Notes: generated by a model not told the origin, from the sequence alone. A stretch of 64,000 bases of DNA from Bacteroidales bacterium (GCA_025454755.1 JALONV010000009.1:1-64000), one strand, 5' to 3'; counted from the first letter of the stretch, positions 24,215 through 34,373 are shown. Program-made: numbers and translations.

Positions 24215-25507
24215 ATGCGTGTGTTAATGTTCGGATGGGAATTTCCGCCTCATATCTCAGGCGGATTGGGGACGGCAAGTTACGGCCTTACAAAGGGTAT
24301 GACCACACTCGATGACCTGGAGGTGATATTCGTAGTGCCTAAAACATGGGGCGATGAAGATCAGAGTGTTGTCAGGCTGATCGGTGCCAATAAAGTGCCA
24401 GTTGCATTCAAACATATCTATTACAAGGGTATCAGAAGGCCAATTGAAAAAATTGAAGTCTCCTCTAAAATCATACCATATACCGATCCGGAAGATTTTT
24501 GGAAAGTCACAAGATCAGAAGTAACAGGGCACAAATTATATATCCAGACTAACAGAAAAGGCATGGTGGATTTCTCCGGCAGGTATGACAGCAACCTGCT
24601 GGATGAGATCTATAAATATTCGATTGTCGCATCTGTCATTGCCGAAGAGAATGAATTTGATGTCATCCATGCCCATGATTGGCTTGCATATCCCGCAGGG
24701 ATAGCAGCCATGGAGGTTTCAGGCAAGCCGCTTGTGATCCATGTTCATGCTACTGACTTTGACAGAAGCGGAGGAAATGTCAATCCCGACGTATACCGTA
24801 TTGAAAAACAGGGCATGGATGCCGCATCCAAAATAATCACGGTAAGCAACCTGACAAGGGATATAGTCATAAACAAGTACGGGATACATCCCGACAAGGT
24901 TGAAACAGTATATAATGCCGTTGAACCTGTCAATTTCACAGAGGATATTGTTGTAAACAAGGGTTTTGATGAAAAGGTGGTCACATTTCTCGGCAGGATA
25001 ACCCTGCAAAAGGGACCGGAATATTTTATTGAGGCTGCATATAAAGTCCTCAAGGTGATGAAGAATGTAAGATTCGTAATGGCCGGTTCCGGCGATATGA
25101 TGGAGAGGATGATGAGAAGAGCCGCCTCACTCAGGATAACAGACCGGTTTCATTTCACCGGATTCCTGAAGGGAAAAGATGTCTTTACCATGCTGACAAT
25201 GAGCGATGTTTATATAATGCCATCTGTGTCAGAACCTTTTGGCATCTCTCCCCTCGAAGCCATGCAGTCAAATGTGCCTGTCATTATTAGTAAGCAATCG
25301 GGAGTGGCTGAGATACTCACTCATGCAGTGAAGACCGATTTCTGGGATATTGATGCGATGGCAGATGCTATCTATGGCATATTGAACTATCCGGCGCTGT
25401 CAAACATGTTCATAAAGAATGGCAAGGAAGAGGTTATAAGGCTGAAATGGGACAACTCGGCAAGACATGTAAAAGATATTTACGAAAGAGTCATTTGGCA
25501 TAAATAA
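24215..25507 (+). CDS. GT4 glycosyltransferase of the glycogen cluster
   Basis: This 430-residue protein begins MRVLMFGWEFPPHISGGLGTASYGLTKGM, the start typical of starch/glycogen-synthase-like GT4 enzymes. It contains FDVIHAHDWLAYPAG, VTFLGRITLQKGPEYFIEAAY and PSVSEPFGISPLEAMQSNVPVI, with the donor-binding E-x7-E. It probably uses an ADP- or UDP-sugar to extend alpha-glucan chains, but the exact donor is unknown. It starts 15 bases after the debranching enzyme and 9 bases before the GH57 gene, so the three genes are almost certainly co-transcribed. Confidence 0.88.
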   Translation: MRVLMFGWEFPPHISGGLGTASYGLTKGMTTLDDLEVIFVVPKTWGDEDQSVVRLIGANKVPVAFKHIYYKGIRRPIEKIEVSSKIIPYTDPEDFWKVTRSEVTGHKLYIQTNRKGMVDFSGRYDSNLLDEIYKYSIVASVIAEENEFDVIHAHDWLAYPAGIAAMEVSGKPLVIHVHATDFDRSGGNVNPDVYRIEKQGMDAASKIITVSNLTRDIVINKYGIHPDKVETVYNAVEPVNFTEDIVVNKGFDEKVVTFLGRITLQKGPEYFIEAAYKVLKVMKNVRFVMAGSGDMMERMMRRAASLRITDRFHFTGFLKGKDVFTMLTMSDVYIMPSVSEPFGISPLEAMQSNVPVIISKQSGVAEILTHAVKTDFWDIDAMADAIYGILNYPALSNMFIKNGKEEVIRLKWDNSARHVKDIYERVIWHK

Positions 25508-25516
25508 GAATAAATC

Positions 25517-27061
25517 ATGAGTGCAGCAGGCAAAAAAGCAGTATGCTTATATTTTCAGGTTCATCAGCCTTTCAGGCTTAAACGGTACAGGTTTTTCGAC
25601 CTGGGACATGATCATTACTATTATGATGACTTTTCAAATGAATCGATCTTGAGAAAAGTGGCGGATAAATGCTATCTTCCTGCCAACAAGATTATCCTTG
25701 ACCTGATCCAGAAACATAAGGGTAAATTCAAAGTCACTTTTTCTCTTACAGGAATAGTAATAAACCAGTTCAGGCTTTATGCCCCTGAAGTCCTTGAATC
25801 TTTCAAACAGCTTGCTGAAACCGGCATGGTTGAGTTCCTTGCCGAAACCGATTCGCACTCTCTCTCATCTCTCAAAAACAAAGCCGAATTTGAACGACAG
25901 GTAGAGATACACCGTGAGATGATGCGCCAGTTTCTTGGCGTTGAGACAACATCCTTCAGGAATACAGAACTGATCTATTCCGACCAGATTGGATCATGGG
26001 TAGCCGATATGGGCTTCAAATCAATGCTTACAGAAGGAGCAAAGCATGTTCTTGGATGGAAGAGCCCCAATTACCTGTATTGCAATGCCATAAATCCCCG
26101 TCTTAAAGTTTTGCTCAGAAACTTTGTGCTGAGCGATGATATTGCTTTCAGGTTTTCGAATAAGCAGTGGAGCGCATGGCCACTGACTGCTGATAAATAT
26201 GCCTCATGGCTCAATAAGCTTGCGCCTAAAAGTGAACTGATAAATGTTTTTCTCGACTACGAGACTTTTGGCGAACATAACTGGAAAGAGACAGGTATAT
26301 TCGATTTTCTCCAGCATCTGCCGGGGGCTATTTTGAAAAAAACACCATACAAGTTCATGACTCCCACGGAAGTTGCCGATTCTCTTCAGCCTGTTTCTGC
26401 AATAAGTATCCCTTCTCCCATATCATGGGCCGATGAAGAAAGGGATATAACGGCATGGCTGGGCAACGAACTTCAGGTTGCGGCGCTCGATAAGCTTTAC
26501 GAATTGTCCGACAGGGTGTTTAAATGCAATGATAAACTGATGAATAAAGACTGGGAATACCTTCAGTCGAGCGATCATTTTTATTATATGGCAACCAAGT
26601 TCTTCTCTGATGGCGCTATCCACGCTTATTTCAATCCTTATGATACTCCCTATGATGCCTTTATGAACTATATGAACATATTGAGCGATTTTGAAATAAG
26701 AGTTAAAAGATGCTTCCCGATAACAAGCGAGCAGGAACATATATTGAGACTTGAAAACATTATTAAGGAGAAAGATATTGTCATAGAAAAACAAACCGCT
26801 GAAATACAGAAGCTTACCGGTAAAACGGAGAAAACTGTCAAGCGCGGTCGTCCGGCCGCCAGGAAGGAAAATCAGCCTTCCCTTAAAGAGCTTGCAGCCA
26901 AATTGGCTGAAACAAGCCTTAAGAAAGCTCCGGCAAGAAAGAAAACGGCAACTTCGAAAAGCAAATCAAAAACAACAAAAACTGCTGCAAAAAAAACTGC
27001 AACAAAGAAAACAACTGCAGGCAAAACTGTAAAAAGAGTCAGCAGGACAAAAATAAAGTAA
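25517..27061 (+). CDS. GH57 alpha-amylase/glucanotransferase with coiled coil and histone-H1-like tail
   Basis: The 514-residue product carries an N-terminal GH57 catalytic barrel (VCLYFQVHQPFRLKRYRFFD, FRNTELIYSD with the nucleophile glutamate region, and FLDYETFGEHN with the general acid region). The catalytic part ends near residue 405. A coiled-coil stretch follows (LRLENIIKEKDIVIEKQTAEIQKL). The final about 80 residues are K/A/T-rich with AT-hook-like KRGRPAARK and repeated AAKKTATKK. That tail is strongly basic and resembles bacterial histone H1-like proteins. It may bind anionic surfaces, glycogen phosphate, or nucleic acid. It is co-linear with the neighbouring glycogen genes. Confidence 0.92.
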   Translation: MSAAGKKAVCLYFQVHQPFRLKRYRFFDLGHDHYYYDDFSNESILRKVADKCYLPANKIILDLIQKHKGKFKVTFSLTGIVINQFRLYAPEVLESFKQLAETGMVEFLAETDSHSLSSLKNKAEFERQVEIHREMMRQFLGVETTSFRNTELIYSDQIGSWVADMGFKSMLTEGAKHVLGWKSPNYLYCNAINPRLKVLLRNFVLSDDIAFRFSNKQWSAWPLTADKYASWLNKLAPKSELINVFLDYETFGEHNWKETGIFDFLQHLPGAILKKTPYKFMTPTEVADSLQPVSAISIPSPISWADEERDITAWLGNELQVAALDKLYELSDRVFKCNDKLMNKDWEYLQSSDHFYYMATKFFSDGAIHAYFNPYDTPYDAFMNYMNILSDFEIRVKRCFPITSEQEHILRLENIIKEKDIVIEKQTAEIQKLTGKTEKTVKRGRPAARKENQPSLKELAAKLAETSLKKAPARKKTATSKSKSKTTKTAAKKTATKKTTAGKTVKRVSRTKIK

Positions 27062-27094
27062 CATCTAGAAATCAATATTAATCATATTCTTAAA

Positions 27095-30000
27095 ATGAAG
27101 GTTGAATTTATTTTCGAAACCAGCTGGGAAGTCTGCAATAAAGTCGGCGGAATCCATACTGTAATCTCAACAAAAGTCCTGAACATTGTAGATGAACTTG
27201 GCGATAATTACATACTTATTGGCCCGGATGTTTGGAGGGAAGATGTAAAGAATCCGGAATTCATCCCTGATGAATCGCTCTTTGTGGAATGGAAAGCAAG
27301 AGCTGCTTCTGAAGGTCTGAGGGTGAAAACAGGGCGATGGAATATTGCCGGAAAACCAATCGTGATGCTGATTGATTTTACTCCGTATTTTGGTCAGCAG
27401 AATGAGATATTCGCAAAATTCTGGGAGACTTACAAGCTCGACAGCATCTCCGGTCAGTGGGATTATGTTGAACCTGCTCTTTTCGGATATGCCGCCGGTA
27501 AACTGATCGAAAGCTTCACATCATTTTACCATGATCATCATAACATTGTTGCTCAGTTCCATGAATGGATGACCGGCATAGGTATTCTTTACCTGAAAAA
27601 GCAGGCGCCATGGATATCTACATCATTTACAACTCATGCTACTGTTTTGGGTCGTTGCGTCGCAGGAAATAACAGACCTCTGTACGGGAAGATGAAAGAA
27701 TATGTCCCCTCACAGGTTGCACGCGAGTTCAATGTTATTGCAAAACAGTCACTGGAAAAAATCTCTGCAGCCGAAGCAGATGTCTTCACTGCGGTGAGCC
27801 AGCTAACCGGAAAGGAATGCAGCCACTTTCTCGGAAAGGACGTAGATATTGTCACTCCAAATGGTTTTGAAGATTCATTTGTACCTCCGTCCGATGTCTT
27901 TGAGGAAAGAAGACATACTGCAAGAGCGAAACTTAAGAATGTGGCAGAAGCAATTCTTGGTTATAAGCTTCCTGATGACTGTGTCCTGATTGCAAACAGC
28001 GGCCGGTATGAATTCAGGAACAAGGGGGTTGATATTTTCATTGATTCCCTCGGAGAAATGAATAAAAAGGAAAAACTTAACAAACAGTGCGTTGCATTCA
28101 TTCTGATGCCGGCATATCATAAAGGTCCGCGCCAGGACGTAGCTGACATACTTTATAATAACGGACCGGCAAATGGCGGCGACAAATATCTTACCCACAG
28201 CCTTCATTATCCTTCAACCGATCCCGTACTGAACAGGATAAACGCCAATAATCTTCATAACGACGAAAAATCACAGGTCAAGGTTATTTTTGCCCCTTCC
28301 TACCTGAATGGAAATGATGGTATATTCAATATGCCATATTACGACCTTCTCATTGGATTCGACCTCTCTGTATTTCCATCCTATTATGAACCATGGGGAT
28401 ATACACCACTGGAAAGCCTGATGTTCTCGATACCCACCGTGACAACATCACTTTCGGGTTTCGGCCTCTGGGTAAGGGATTATTTCCAGAATCCGGGGAA
28501 CGGCATTGCTATAGTTGAAAGGACTGATAACAACGAAAATAAAGTTATCAGCGAAATAAGGCAATTTATGGCTATGTTCGTCGGCCTTAATGAAAATGAG
28601 ATCAGGGAGGCAAGAGCTAAAGCTCATGAGATCTCACGTATTGCAATGTGGGACAGTCTGGTTCAGCATTATTTCACCGCCTATGATATGGCCCTTGAAA
28701 AGAGCGGTGAGAGAAGAGAAGAACCCCGTGAGTTTGTCGGATTCGTTGAGGCTCCGGGTGTGCCTGTACGCAAACCGCACCAGGTACCCGTATGGAAAGA
28801 CATTTATGTTCAGAGCGACGTTCCTGAAAAACTCGCTTCTCTCAAGGAGCTTTCCAATAATCTGTGGTGGTCGTGGAACACTGAAGCAGAATTGTTGTTC
28901 AAGCGGATGGATCCGTCGCTTTGGGAGGAGGTAAAGCATAATCCAAAGTTGCTGTTAGAGAAGATAGATTATAAGAGACTCCTCGTCCTTGAGGATGATG
29001 AGGAATTTGTCGCCGACCTCGAAAAAGTAACCGGCAAATTCAGAGAATACATAAACCGTACTGACGATCCTGAAAAACCAACCATTGCATATTTCAGCAT
29101 GGAGTTCGGGATACATCCCTGCCTGAAGATATATTCCGGCGGATTGGGAATTCTGGCAGGTGACTACCTTAAGGAAGCAAGTGATTCAAACATTCATATT
29201 ATCGGTATCGGACTTCTTTACCGGTTCGGCTATTTCAGACAAAAGCTGGGACCAAAGGGAGAACAGCTTGCCATTTATGAGGCTGAAGAATTCTCAAGAC
29301 TACCGATTAATCCTGTGAAGGATGAAAAAGGTAACCACATGTCGGTCAGCATGGTATGGCCGGGAAGAACGGTGAAGATACGTGTATGGGAGGCCAAAGT
29401 AGGCAAGGTGAGCCTTGTACTTCTTGACACCGATTTTGATGATAATACTCCCGAGGACCGTACTGTTACACACCATCTTTATGGAGGTGATATTGAAAAC
29501 AGACTACGGCAGGAGCTTATTCTGGGTATCGGTGGTATTCGGGCGATGGTTGCAATGGGACTGAAACCTGATGTATACCACAGCAATGAAGGCCATTCCG
29601 CATTTATCAGCCTTGAAAGACTCAGGACTATGATTGAGGAGCACCATCTCACCTTCAGCCAGGCACTTGAAGCTGTCAGAGCTTCAACTCTTTTCACAAC
29701 ACATACACCGGTGCCGGCCGGGCATGATGCCTTTGAAGAAGATTTACTGAGAAAATATATCAGTCATTATCATAGCCGCCTGAATATTACATGGGATGAG
29801 CTTATGGCCCTGGGCCGTTGCGAGACCGACATGGACAGGAAATTTAACATGAGCTACCTTGCCACACGGATGTCGCAGGAAGTCAATGGAGTAAGCAAAC
29901 TTCACGGAGAAGTAAGCCAGGGAATGTTCAACAAACTTTGGCCCGGTTATCTCAAGGAAGAGCTTTTCATCGACTACGTCACCAACGGAGTTCACCATCC

Positions 30001-31318
30001 TACCTGGACTGCACCGGAATGGAAAGAAGTTTATAAGGAGATCACCGGAAGCGATAGTTTCGACCAGACGAACAGGGATCTCTGGGAAAAACTCTATAAT
30101 GTCGAAGACAAAAGGATCTATGATATAAAGAGCGGACTTAAAAAGGTTCTTTTTGAGAATATCAGAAAAAGACTTCAGACCGACATGATGCAAAGGCATG
30201 TGAGTCCCAGGACACTGATGAACATCAGCAGTCATCTCGATGAGAAAGCGCTTACAATAGGCTTTGCCCGGCGTTTTGCAACATATAAAAGAGCGACACT
30301 GATCTTCAGGGATCTTGACAGGCTTGCCCGCATTGTGAACAATCCCGAGAAACCCGTTCAGTTCATTTTTGCAGGAAAGGCTCATCCGCATGACGGAGGA
30401 GGCCAGGACCTGATAAGAAGGATTCTCGAAATTTCACAGATGCCTCAGTTTACCGGCAAGGTCATTTTCCTGGAAAATTATGATATCGAACTTGCCAAAT
30501 ACCTGGTGAGAGGTGTGGATATATGGCTCAATACACCGACAAGGCCTTTGGAAGCATCAGGCACAAGCGGTGAAAAAGCAGTGATGAACGGGACAATACA
30601 TTTCAGCGTTCTCGATGGCTGGTGGGTTGAAGGTTACAGAGCTTATGCAGGCTGGGCGCTTCCGAAGAAGAAATCATTTGAAAACCAGGATCTTCAGGAT
30701 GATGTAGACGCAGAGACGATCTATAACATGCTCGAATTTGAAATAATCCCGGCTTATTATTCATTTGACAACCAGGGCGTTCCCGTAGAATGGGTCAGCC
30801 TTATCAAGAACACCATGATCAAGATCGCTCCTGAGTTTACGATGAAACGCCAGCTCGACGATTACTGCGAAAAATATTACTACAAGCTGTTTACACGTAG
30901 TAAATATCTCATTGCCAACAATTTTGACAAGGCAAAAGAGATGGCTGTATGGAAGAAGACAATGAAAGATGAGTGGGATAACATAGAGGTACTGAATTAC
31001 AGCTTTGAGAAACCCGGCGAAAATATTTATCATTCAGGCCATGATTATAAAGCTGAAATAGCACTACATGTCCACAAAATACCAAAGGAAAATGTAGGTG
31101 TCGAGTTTATCATCACTCATATGAGCAAGGAGGGCGAGCATGAGTTTGTGGCAAGCAATGAATTTGTACTTGTAAGCAGCAGGAGCGGGAAATGCCTGTA
31201 CAGGGCAAACCTGGTTCCGGAAAAAGCAGGCACATTCTTCTATGGCATAAGGATATACCCCAAACATAAGGATCTTCCGCACAAGCAGGATTTCTATCTG
31301 CTGCGCTGGATCGATTAA
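27095..31318 (+). CDS. Glycogen synthase (GT3-type) fused to alpha-glucan phosphorylase (GT35)
   Basis: This 1407-residue protein joins two enzymes of opposite direction. Residues 1-545 are a eukaryote-like GT3 glycogen synthase: FETSWEVCNKVGGIHTVISTK, FTTHATVLGRCVAG and FPSYYEPWGYTPLESL. A linker to about 580 leads into a DUF3417 domain (LSNNLWWSWNTEAELLF), then the GT35 phosphorylase: YFSMEFGIHPCLKIYSGGLGILAGD, GFARRFATYKRATLIF and EASGTSGEKAVMNG. The PLP lysine is K1161. A conserved C-terminal beta domain follows. Synthase and phosphorylase activity in one chain suggest tight co-localisation on the glycogen particle. The N-terminal half retains the donor-site glutamates. It follows the GH57 gene by 33 bases and meets glgB end to end. 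Confidence 0.95.
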   Translation: MKVEFIFETSWEVCNKVGGIHTVISTKVLNIVDELGDNYILIGPDVWREDVKNPEFIPDESLFVEWKARAASEGLRVKTGRWNIAGKPIVMLIDFTPYFGQQNEIFAKFWETYKLDSISGQWDYVEPALFGYAAGKLIESFTSFYHDHHNIVAQFHEWMTGIGILYLKKQAPWISTSFTTHATVLGRCVAGNNRPLYGKMKEYVPSQVAREFNVIAKQSLEKISAAEADVFTAVSQLTGKECSHFLGKDVDIVTPNGFEDSFVPPSDVFEERRHTARAKLKNVAEAILGYKLPDDCVLIANSGRYEFRNKGVDIFIDSLGEMNKKEKLNKQCVAFILMPAYHKGPRQDVADILYNNGPANGGDKYLTHSLHYPSTDPVLNRINANNLHNDEKSQVKVIFAPSYLNGNDGIFNMPYYDLLIGFDLSVFPSYYEPWGYTPLESLMFSIPTVTTSLSGFGLWVRDYFQNPGNGIAIVERTDNNENKVISEIRQFMAMFVGLNENEIREARAKAHEISRIAMWDSLVQHYFTAYDMALEKSGERREEPREFVGFVEAPGVPVRKPHQVPVWKDIYVQSDVPEKLASLKELSNNLWWSWNTEAELLFKRMDPSLWEEVKHNPKLLLEKIDYKRLLVLEDDEEFVADLEKVTGKFREYINRTDDPEKPTIAYFSMEFGIHPCLKIYSGGLGILAGDYLKEASDSNIHIIGIGLLYRFGYFRQKLGPKGEQLAIYEAEEFSRLPINPVKDEKGNHMSVSMVWPGRTVKIRVWEAKVGKVSLVLLDTDFDDNTPEDRTVTHHLYGGDIENRLRQELILGIGGIRAMVAMGLKPDVYHSNEGHSAFISLERLRTMIEEHHLTFSQALEAVRASTLFTTHTPVPAGHDAFEEDLLRKYISHYHSRLNITWDELMALGRCETDMDRKFNMSYLATRMSQEVNGVSKLHGEVSQGMFNKLWPGYLKEELFIDYVTNGVHHPTWTAPEWKEVYKEITGSDSFDQTNRDLWEKLYNVEDKRIYDIKSGLKKVLFENIRKRLQTDMMQRHVSPRTLMNISSHLDEKALTIGFARRFATYKRATLIFRDLDRLARIVNNPEKPVQFIFAGKAHPHDGGGQDLIRRILEISQMPQFTGKVIFLENYDIELAKYLVRGVDIWLNTPTRPLEASGTSGEKAVMNGTIHFSVLDGWWVEGYRAYAGWALPKKKSFENQDLQDDVDAETIYNMLEFEIIPAYYSFDNQGVPVEWVSLIKNTMIKIAPEFTMKRQLDDYCEKYYYKLFTRSKYLIANNFDKAKEMAVWKKTMKDEWDNIEVLNYSFEKPGENIYHSGHDYKAEIALHVHKIPKENVGVEFIITHMSKEGEHEFVASNEFVLVSSRSGKCLYRANLVPEKAGTFFYGIRIYPKHKDLPHKQDFYLLRWID

Positions 31319-33348
31319 ATATCGGTTGCTTTCCTGATAGCCTCCCTTTTGAATACAATGGCTGTTCTTGAAGGCAGGTACAAATAGAGCTGGAAGGGAA
31401 CATTCAATGTTGTCCTTTCTGCTTTTCTGACAGATGTATATACTGATCTTCTGTCTATACGGTCGAATCCTCCAAATTCGGGATTATCGGAATCAATGAT
31501 CATACTGAATTTTCCCTTAACTGGTATTCCATAGTCGGTAAATGAGCGGGTTGGATTGAAGTTGAAAACGAAAAGCAGATCGCCTCTTGTGAAAGCAATG
31601 ATCTTGTCATTGCTGTTCTCTGTTAATCTTCCGATATAAAGGTCGTCGAGTATCCTGTAATTATGCTGAAGTGCAGTCATTTGCCTGTCGAACCTGGCAA
31701 GGAACTGGTATTTGAGATCATTGTTTTCCAGGAGCTGCCATTGCCTGAGCGCATATTTGTAACTCCAGTTGTTTCCTTCACGGGGAAAATCAATCCACTC
31801 GGGATGCCCGAACTCGTTTCCCATGAAATTCAGATAACCACCGCCTGCAGTGCTGAAAGTCAGGAGGCGGATCATTTTATGAAGAGCAATGCCACGGTCG
31901 ATATTAAAGCTGTGGTGTGATTTTGTCATACCGGTGTACATCTCGGCATCTATCATTCTGAAAATAAGTGTCTTGTCTCCGACGAGTGCCTGGTCGTGCG
32001 ATTCACAGTACGAAATTATTTTTTCTTCAGGGCGGTGCTGTGTAAGCTCATGCATCAGATGTCCCATATCCCAGTTCTCATCCATGGTCTCCTTGATAAG
32101 TTTGATCCAGAAGTCGGGAACGCCCATAGAAAGCCTGTAATCAAACCCATAACCCCTTTTTGATGTTTCTGCTGCAAGACCAGGCATTCCGCTCATCTCT
32201 TCCGCGACAGTAATTGAATGTGGCCTGAATTCATGGATCATTTTATTAGCCAGGTAGAGGTATACAAGCGCATCAACATCCTGCCCTGCGTCAAAATATT
32301 CACCATAGGAAGTAAAATTCTTTCCCAGTCCATGGTCATAATAGATCATACTGGTAATGCCATCGAACCGGAATCCGTCAAACTTATATTCTTCCAGCCA
32401 GTAGCGGCAGTTGGATAACAGGAAATGTATCACACTATCCTTGCCATAGTCGAAGCAGAGCGAATCCCATGCTATATGATTTCTGCGATTTCCCGTGTGG
32501 AAATACTGGCCGGGAGAACCATCGAAAAGACCCAGTCCCTCGTTCACATTCTTGACGGAATGGGAATGAACAAGATCCATGATGACCCGCAGGCCCGCCT
32601 TATGTGCGTTGTCAATCAGCTCTTTAAGCTCTTCGGGTGTCCCGAAGCGCGATGAGGCTGCAAAGAAATTGGCAACGTGATATCCGAATGATCCATATAA
32701 AGGGTGTTCCTGGACGGCCATCAGCTGGATTGTATTATAACCTGCCCTGGCAATTATGGGAATAATATTATCAGTGAATTCCCTGTACGTCCCTGTTTTC
32801 TCCAGAGGAGTGGCCATACCTACATGAGCCTCATATATCACCGGGGTTGTTGCTTCTGAAACAAAAGTTTCAATTTGCCATTTATAGGATTTTTCAGGAA
32901 TCCAGACCTGGGCGGAGAAGATCTTAGTCCTGTCGTCCTGAACCACACGGTTTGCATAGGAAGGGATACGCTCTCCCTTACCGCCATGCCAGTGAACACT
33001 AAGCTTGTACAGGTCGCCATGGTTCATCGCCTGAATCGGGAATATTATTTCCCAATCGCCATGCTGATTGATCCTGGTCATCCTGAACTCAGGCTTCTCC
33101 TTCCAACCCGTAAATGTTCCTTTCAGGAAGATATCAGTTGCATTAGGCGCATGCTCCCTGAAGATCCAATTGTCTTTGTCCCTGTGAAGGCCGTAATAGA
33201 AATGTCCCATGGCAAATCCGGAGAGAGTTCCACTGCCGGCAAGCTGCCTTTCTTTCTGATGACATTTGCTTATCCGTTCATCAATTATTTCTGTGAATGG
33301 TTTCAGCCAGGGATCGACAGTATAAAATTTTGCAGCACCAGTCTTCAT
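31315..33348 (-). CDS. glgB: 1,4-alpha-glucan branching enzyme (eukaryote-like GH13_8 type)
   Basis: This 677-residue protein has an N-terminal CBM48 domain (FYYGLHRDKDNWIFREHAPNATDIFLKG) and a GH13 barrel. The catalytic nucleophile region is FDGFRFDGITSMIYYDHG and the acid/base region is VAEEMSGMPG. CESHDQALVGDKT is the third signature. The segments GQYFHTGNRRNHIAWDSLCF and the FRFDGITSMIY block match the eukaryotic branching enzyme subfamily better than the common bacterial GlgB. It forms alpha-1,6 branches on glycogen. It is convergent with the synthase-phosphorylase gene, overlapping 4 bases, and is transcribed separately. Confidence 0.95.
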   Translation of the reverse strand: MKTGAAKFYTVDPWLKPFTEIIDERISKCHQKERQLAGSGTLSGFAMGHFYYGLHRDKDNWIFREHAPNATDIFLKGTFTGWKEKPEFRMTRINQHGDWEIIFPIQAMNHGDLYKLSVHWHGGKGERIPSYANRVVQDDRTKIFSAQVWIPEKSYKWQIETFVSEATTPVIYEAHVGMATPLEKTGTYREFTDNIIPIIARAGYNTIQLMAVQEHPLYGSFGYHVANFFAASSRFGTPEELKELIDNAHKAGLRVIMDLVHSHSVKNVNEGLGLFDGSPGQYFHTGNRRNHIAWDSLCFDYGKDSVIHFLLSNCRYWLEEYKFDGFRFDGITSMIYYDHGLGKNFTSYGEYFDAGQDVDALVYLYLANKMIHEFRPHSITVAEEMSGMPGLAAETSKRGYGFDYRLSMGVPDFWIKLIKETMDENWDMGHLMHELTQHRPEEKIISYCESHDQALVGDKTLIFRMIDAEMYTGMTKSHHSFNIDRGIALHKMIRLLTFSTAGGGYLNFMGNEFGHPEWIDFPREGNNWSYKYALRQWQLLENNDLKYQFLARFDRQMTALQHNYRILDDLYIGRLTENSNDKIIAFTRGDLLFVFNFNPTRSFTDYGIPVKGKFSMIIDSDNPEFGGFDRIDRRSVYTSVRKAERTTLNVPFQLYLYLPSRTAIVFKREAIRKATDI

Positions 33349-33417
33349 GGATTGGATATATTAGCATAAAAATACAAAAACTAAATCATAATTAACTGCC
33401 ATATTGCAATGCTTTGC

Positions 33418-33425
33418 TAATTTTG
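33418..33425 (+). promoter_or_regulatory. -7 element of the ribF promoter
   Basis: TAATTTTG is a perfect TAnnTTTG element 19 bases before the ATG at 33444. The -33 region (ACTG) is weak. Transcription from it would start after the TTG at 33414, ruling that start out. Confidence 0.6.
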
Positions 33426-33443
33426 CGGCGATATATTCCATGT

Positions 33444-34373
33444 ATGGAAATTCACGAAGGATACTATAACCTGGATCTGAAAAAGCCTGTCGTCACCATG
33501 GGTATTTTCGATGGTGTCCATCGAGGACACAGGATTCTTCTTGATACACTTGTGAATTGCGCTGCTGCTTCAGGAGGTGAATCCGTCGTTATCACTTTTG
33601 ACCCGCATCCGCGGCTGGTGTTGGACAAGAACAAAAAGAAACTGTCATTCCTTTCTGATATGGATGAGAAAAGACAACTTCTTGAAAAAGCACATGTCAA
33701 TCATCTGATTATTATCAGTTTCACTCCCGCATTCAGCAGAATGACTGCCAACGATTTCGTCAGGAAAGTGCTTGCCGAAAAAGTAAAAACCAGGTACCTT
33801 ATTATCGGCCATGACCATCATTTCGGATACCATGGCGAAGGTAATTTTGATACTGTCAATAAATGCGCGTCCTCGATGGGATTTGTTGTCGAACAGTTAC
33901 GGGGACTTAAGTCCAGGGAAGGTGTCATCAGCTCATCACTCATACGCGAAGCTCTGCTGACTGGAAACCTTGATAATGCAAACAAATGGCTTGGATACTG
34001 TTATTCGCTTAAGGGACAAGTTGTTAAGGGAAGAGGAATCGGAAGGAAACTGGGATTTCCCACAGCAAACCTTAAACCATGCTACAGATATAAACTAATT
34101 CCTGCCGACGGTGTTTATGCTGTGGAAGTAAAAGTGAATAATGAAATAAAACCGGGTATGCTGAGCATTGGTACAAATCCAACAGTAAGCAAAGAACCCG
34201 GAAGGAGATCGGTAGAAGTAAATATTTTTGATTTCGGGAGAGATATTTACGGGATGGAAATTGAGGTAATGTTCAGATATCGCCTGCGCAACGAGATCAG
34301 ATTTGAGACTGTCGGACAGCTTTCTCTGCAAATGCAGCAGGACAGGGCGGTGGCTCTCACCCTTCTGGTATGA
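33444..34373 (+). CDS. ribF: Bifunctional riboflavin kinase/FAD synthetase
   Basis: The protein is about 309 residues long. The N-terminal FAD synthetase domain shows VTMGIFDGVHRGHRILL with the HxGH-like motif, and DFVRKVLAEKVKTRYLIIGHDHHFG. The C-terminal riboflavin kinase domain shows GRGIGRKLGFPTANL and YAVEVKVNNEIKPGMLSIGTNPT. It makes FMN and then FAD in the cytoplasm. The start MEIHEGYYNLDL at 33444 is chosen over the TTG at 33414 because the -7 element lies between them. The next gene, ahcY, has its own -7 box directly after the ribF stop. Confidence 0.95.
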   Translation: MEIHEGYYNLDLKKPVVTMGIFDGVHRGHRILLDTLVNCAAASGGESVVITFDPHPRLVLDKNKKKLSFLSDMDEKRQLLEKAHVNHLIIISFTPAFSRMTANDFVRKVLAEKVKTRYLIIGHDHHFGYHGEGNFDTVNKCASSMGFVVEQLRGLKSREGVISSSLIREALLTGNLDNANKWLGYCYSLKGQVVKGRGIGRKLGFPTANLKPCYRYKLIPADGVYAVEVKVNNEIKPGMLSIGTNPTVSKEPGRRSVEVNIFDFGRDIYGMEIEVMFRYRLRNEIRFETVGQLSLQMQQDRAVALTLLV

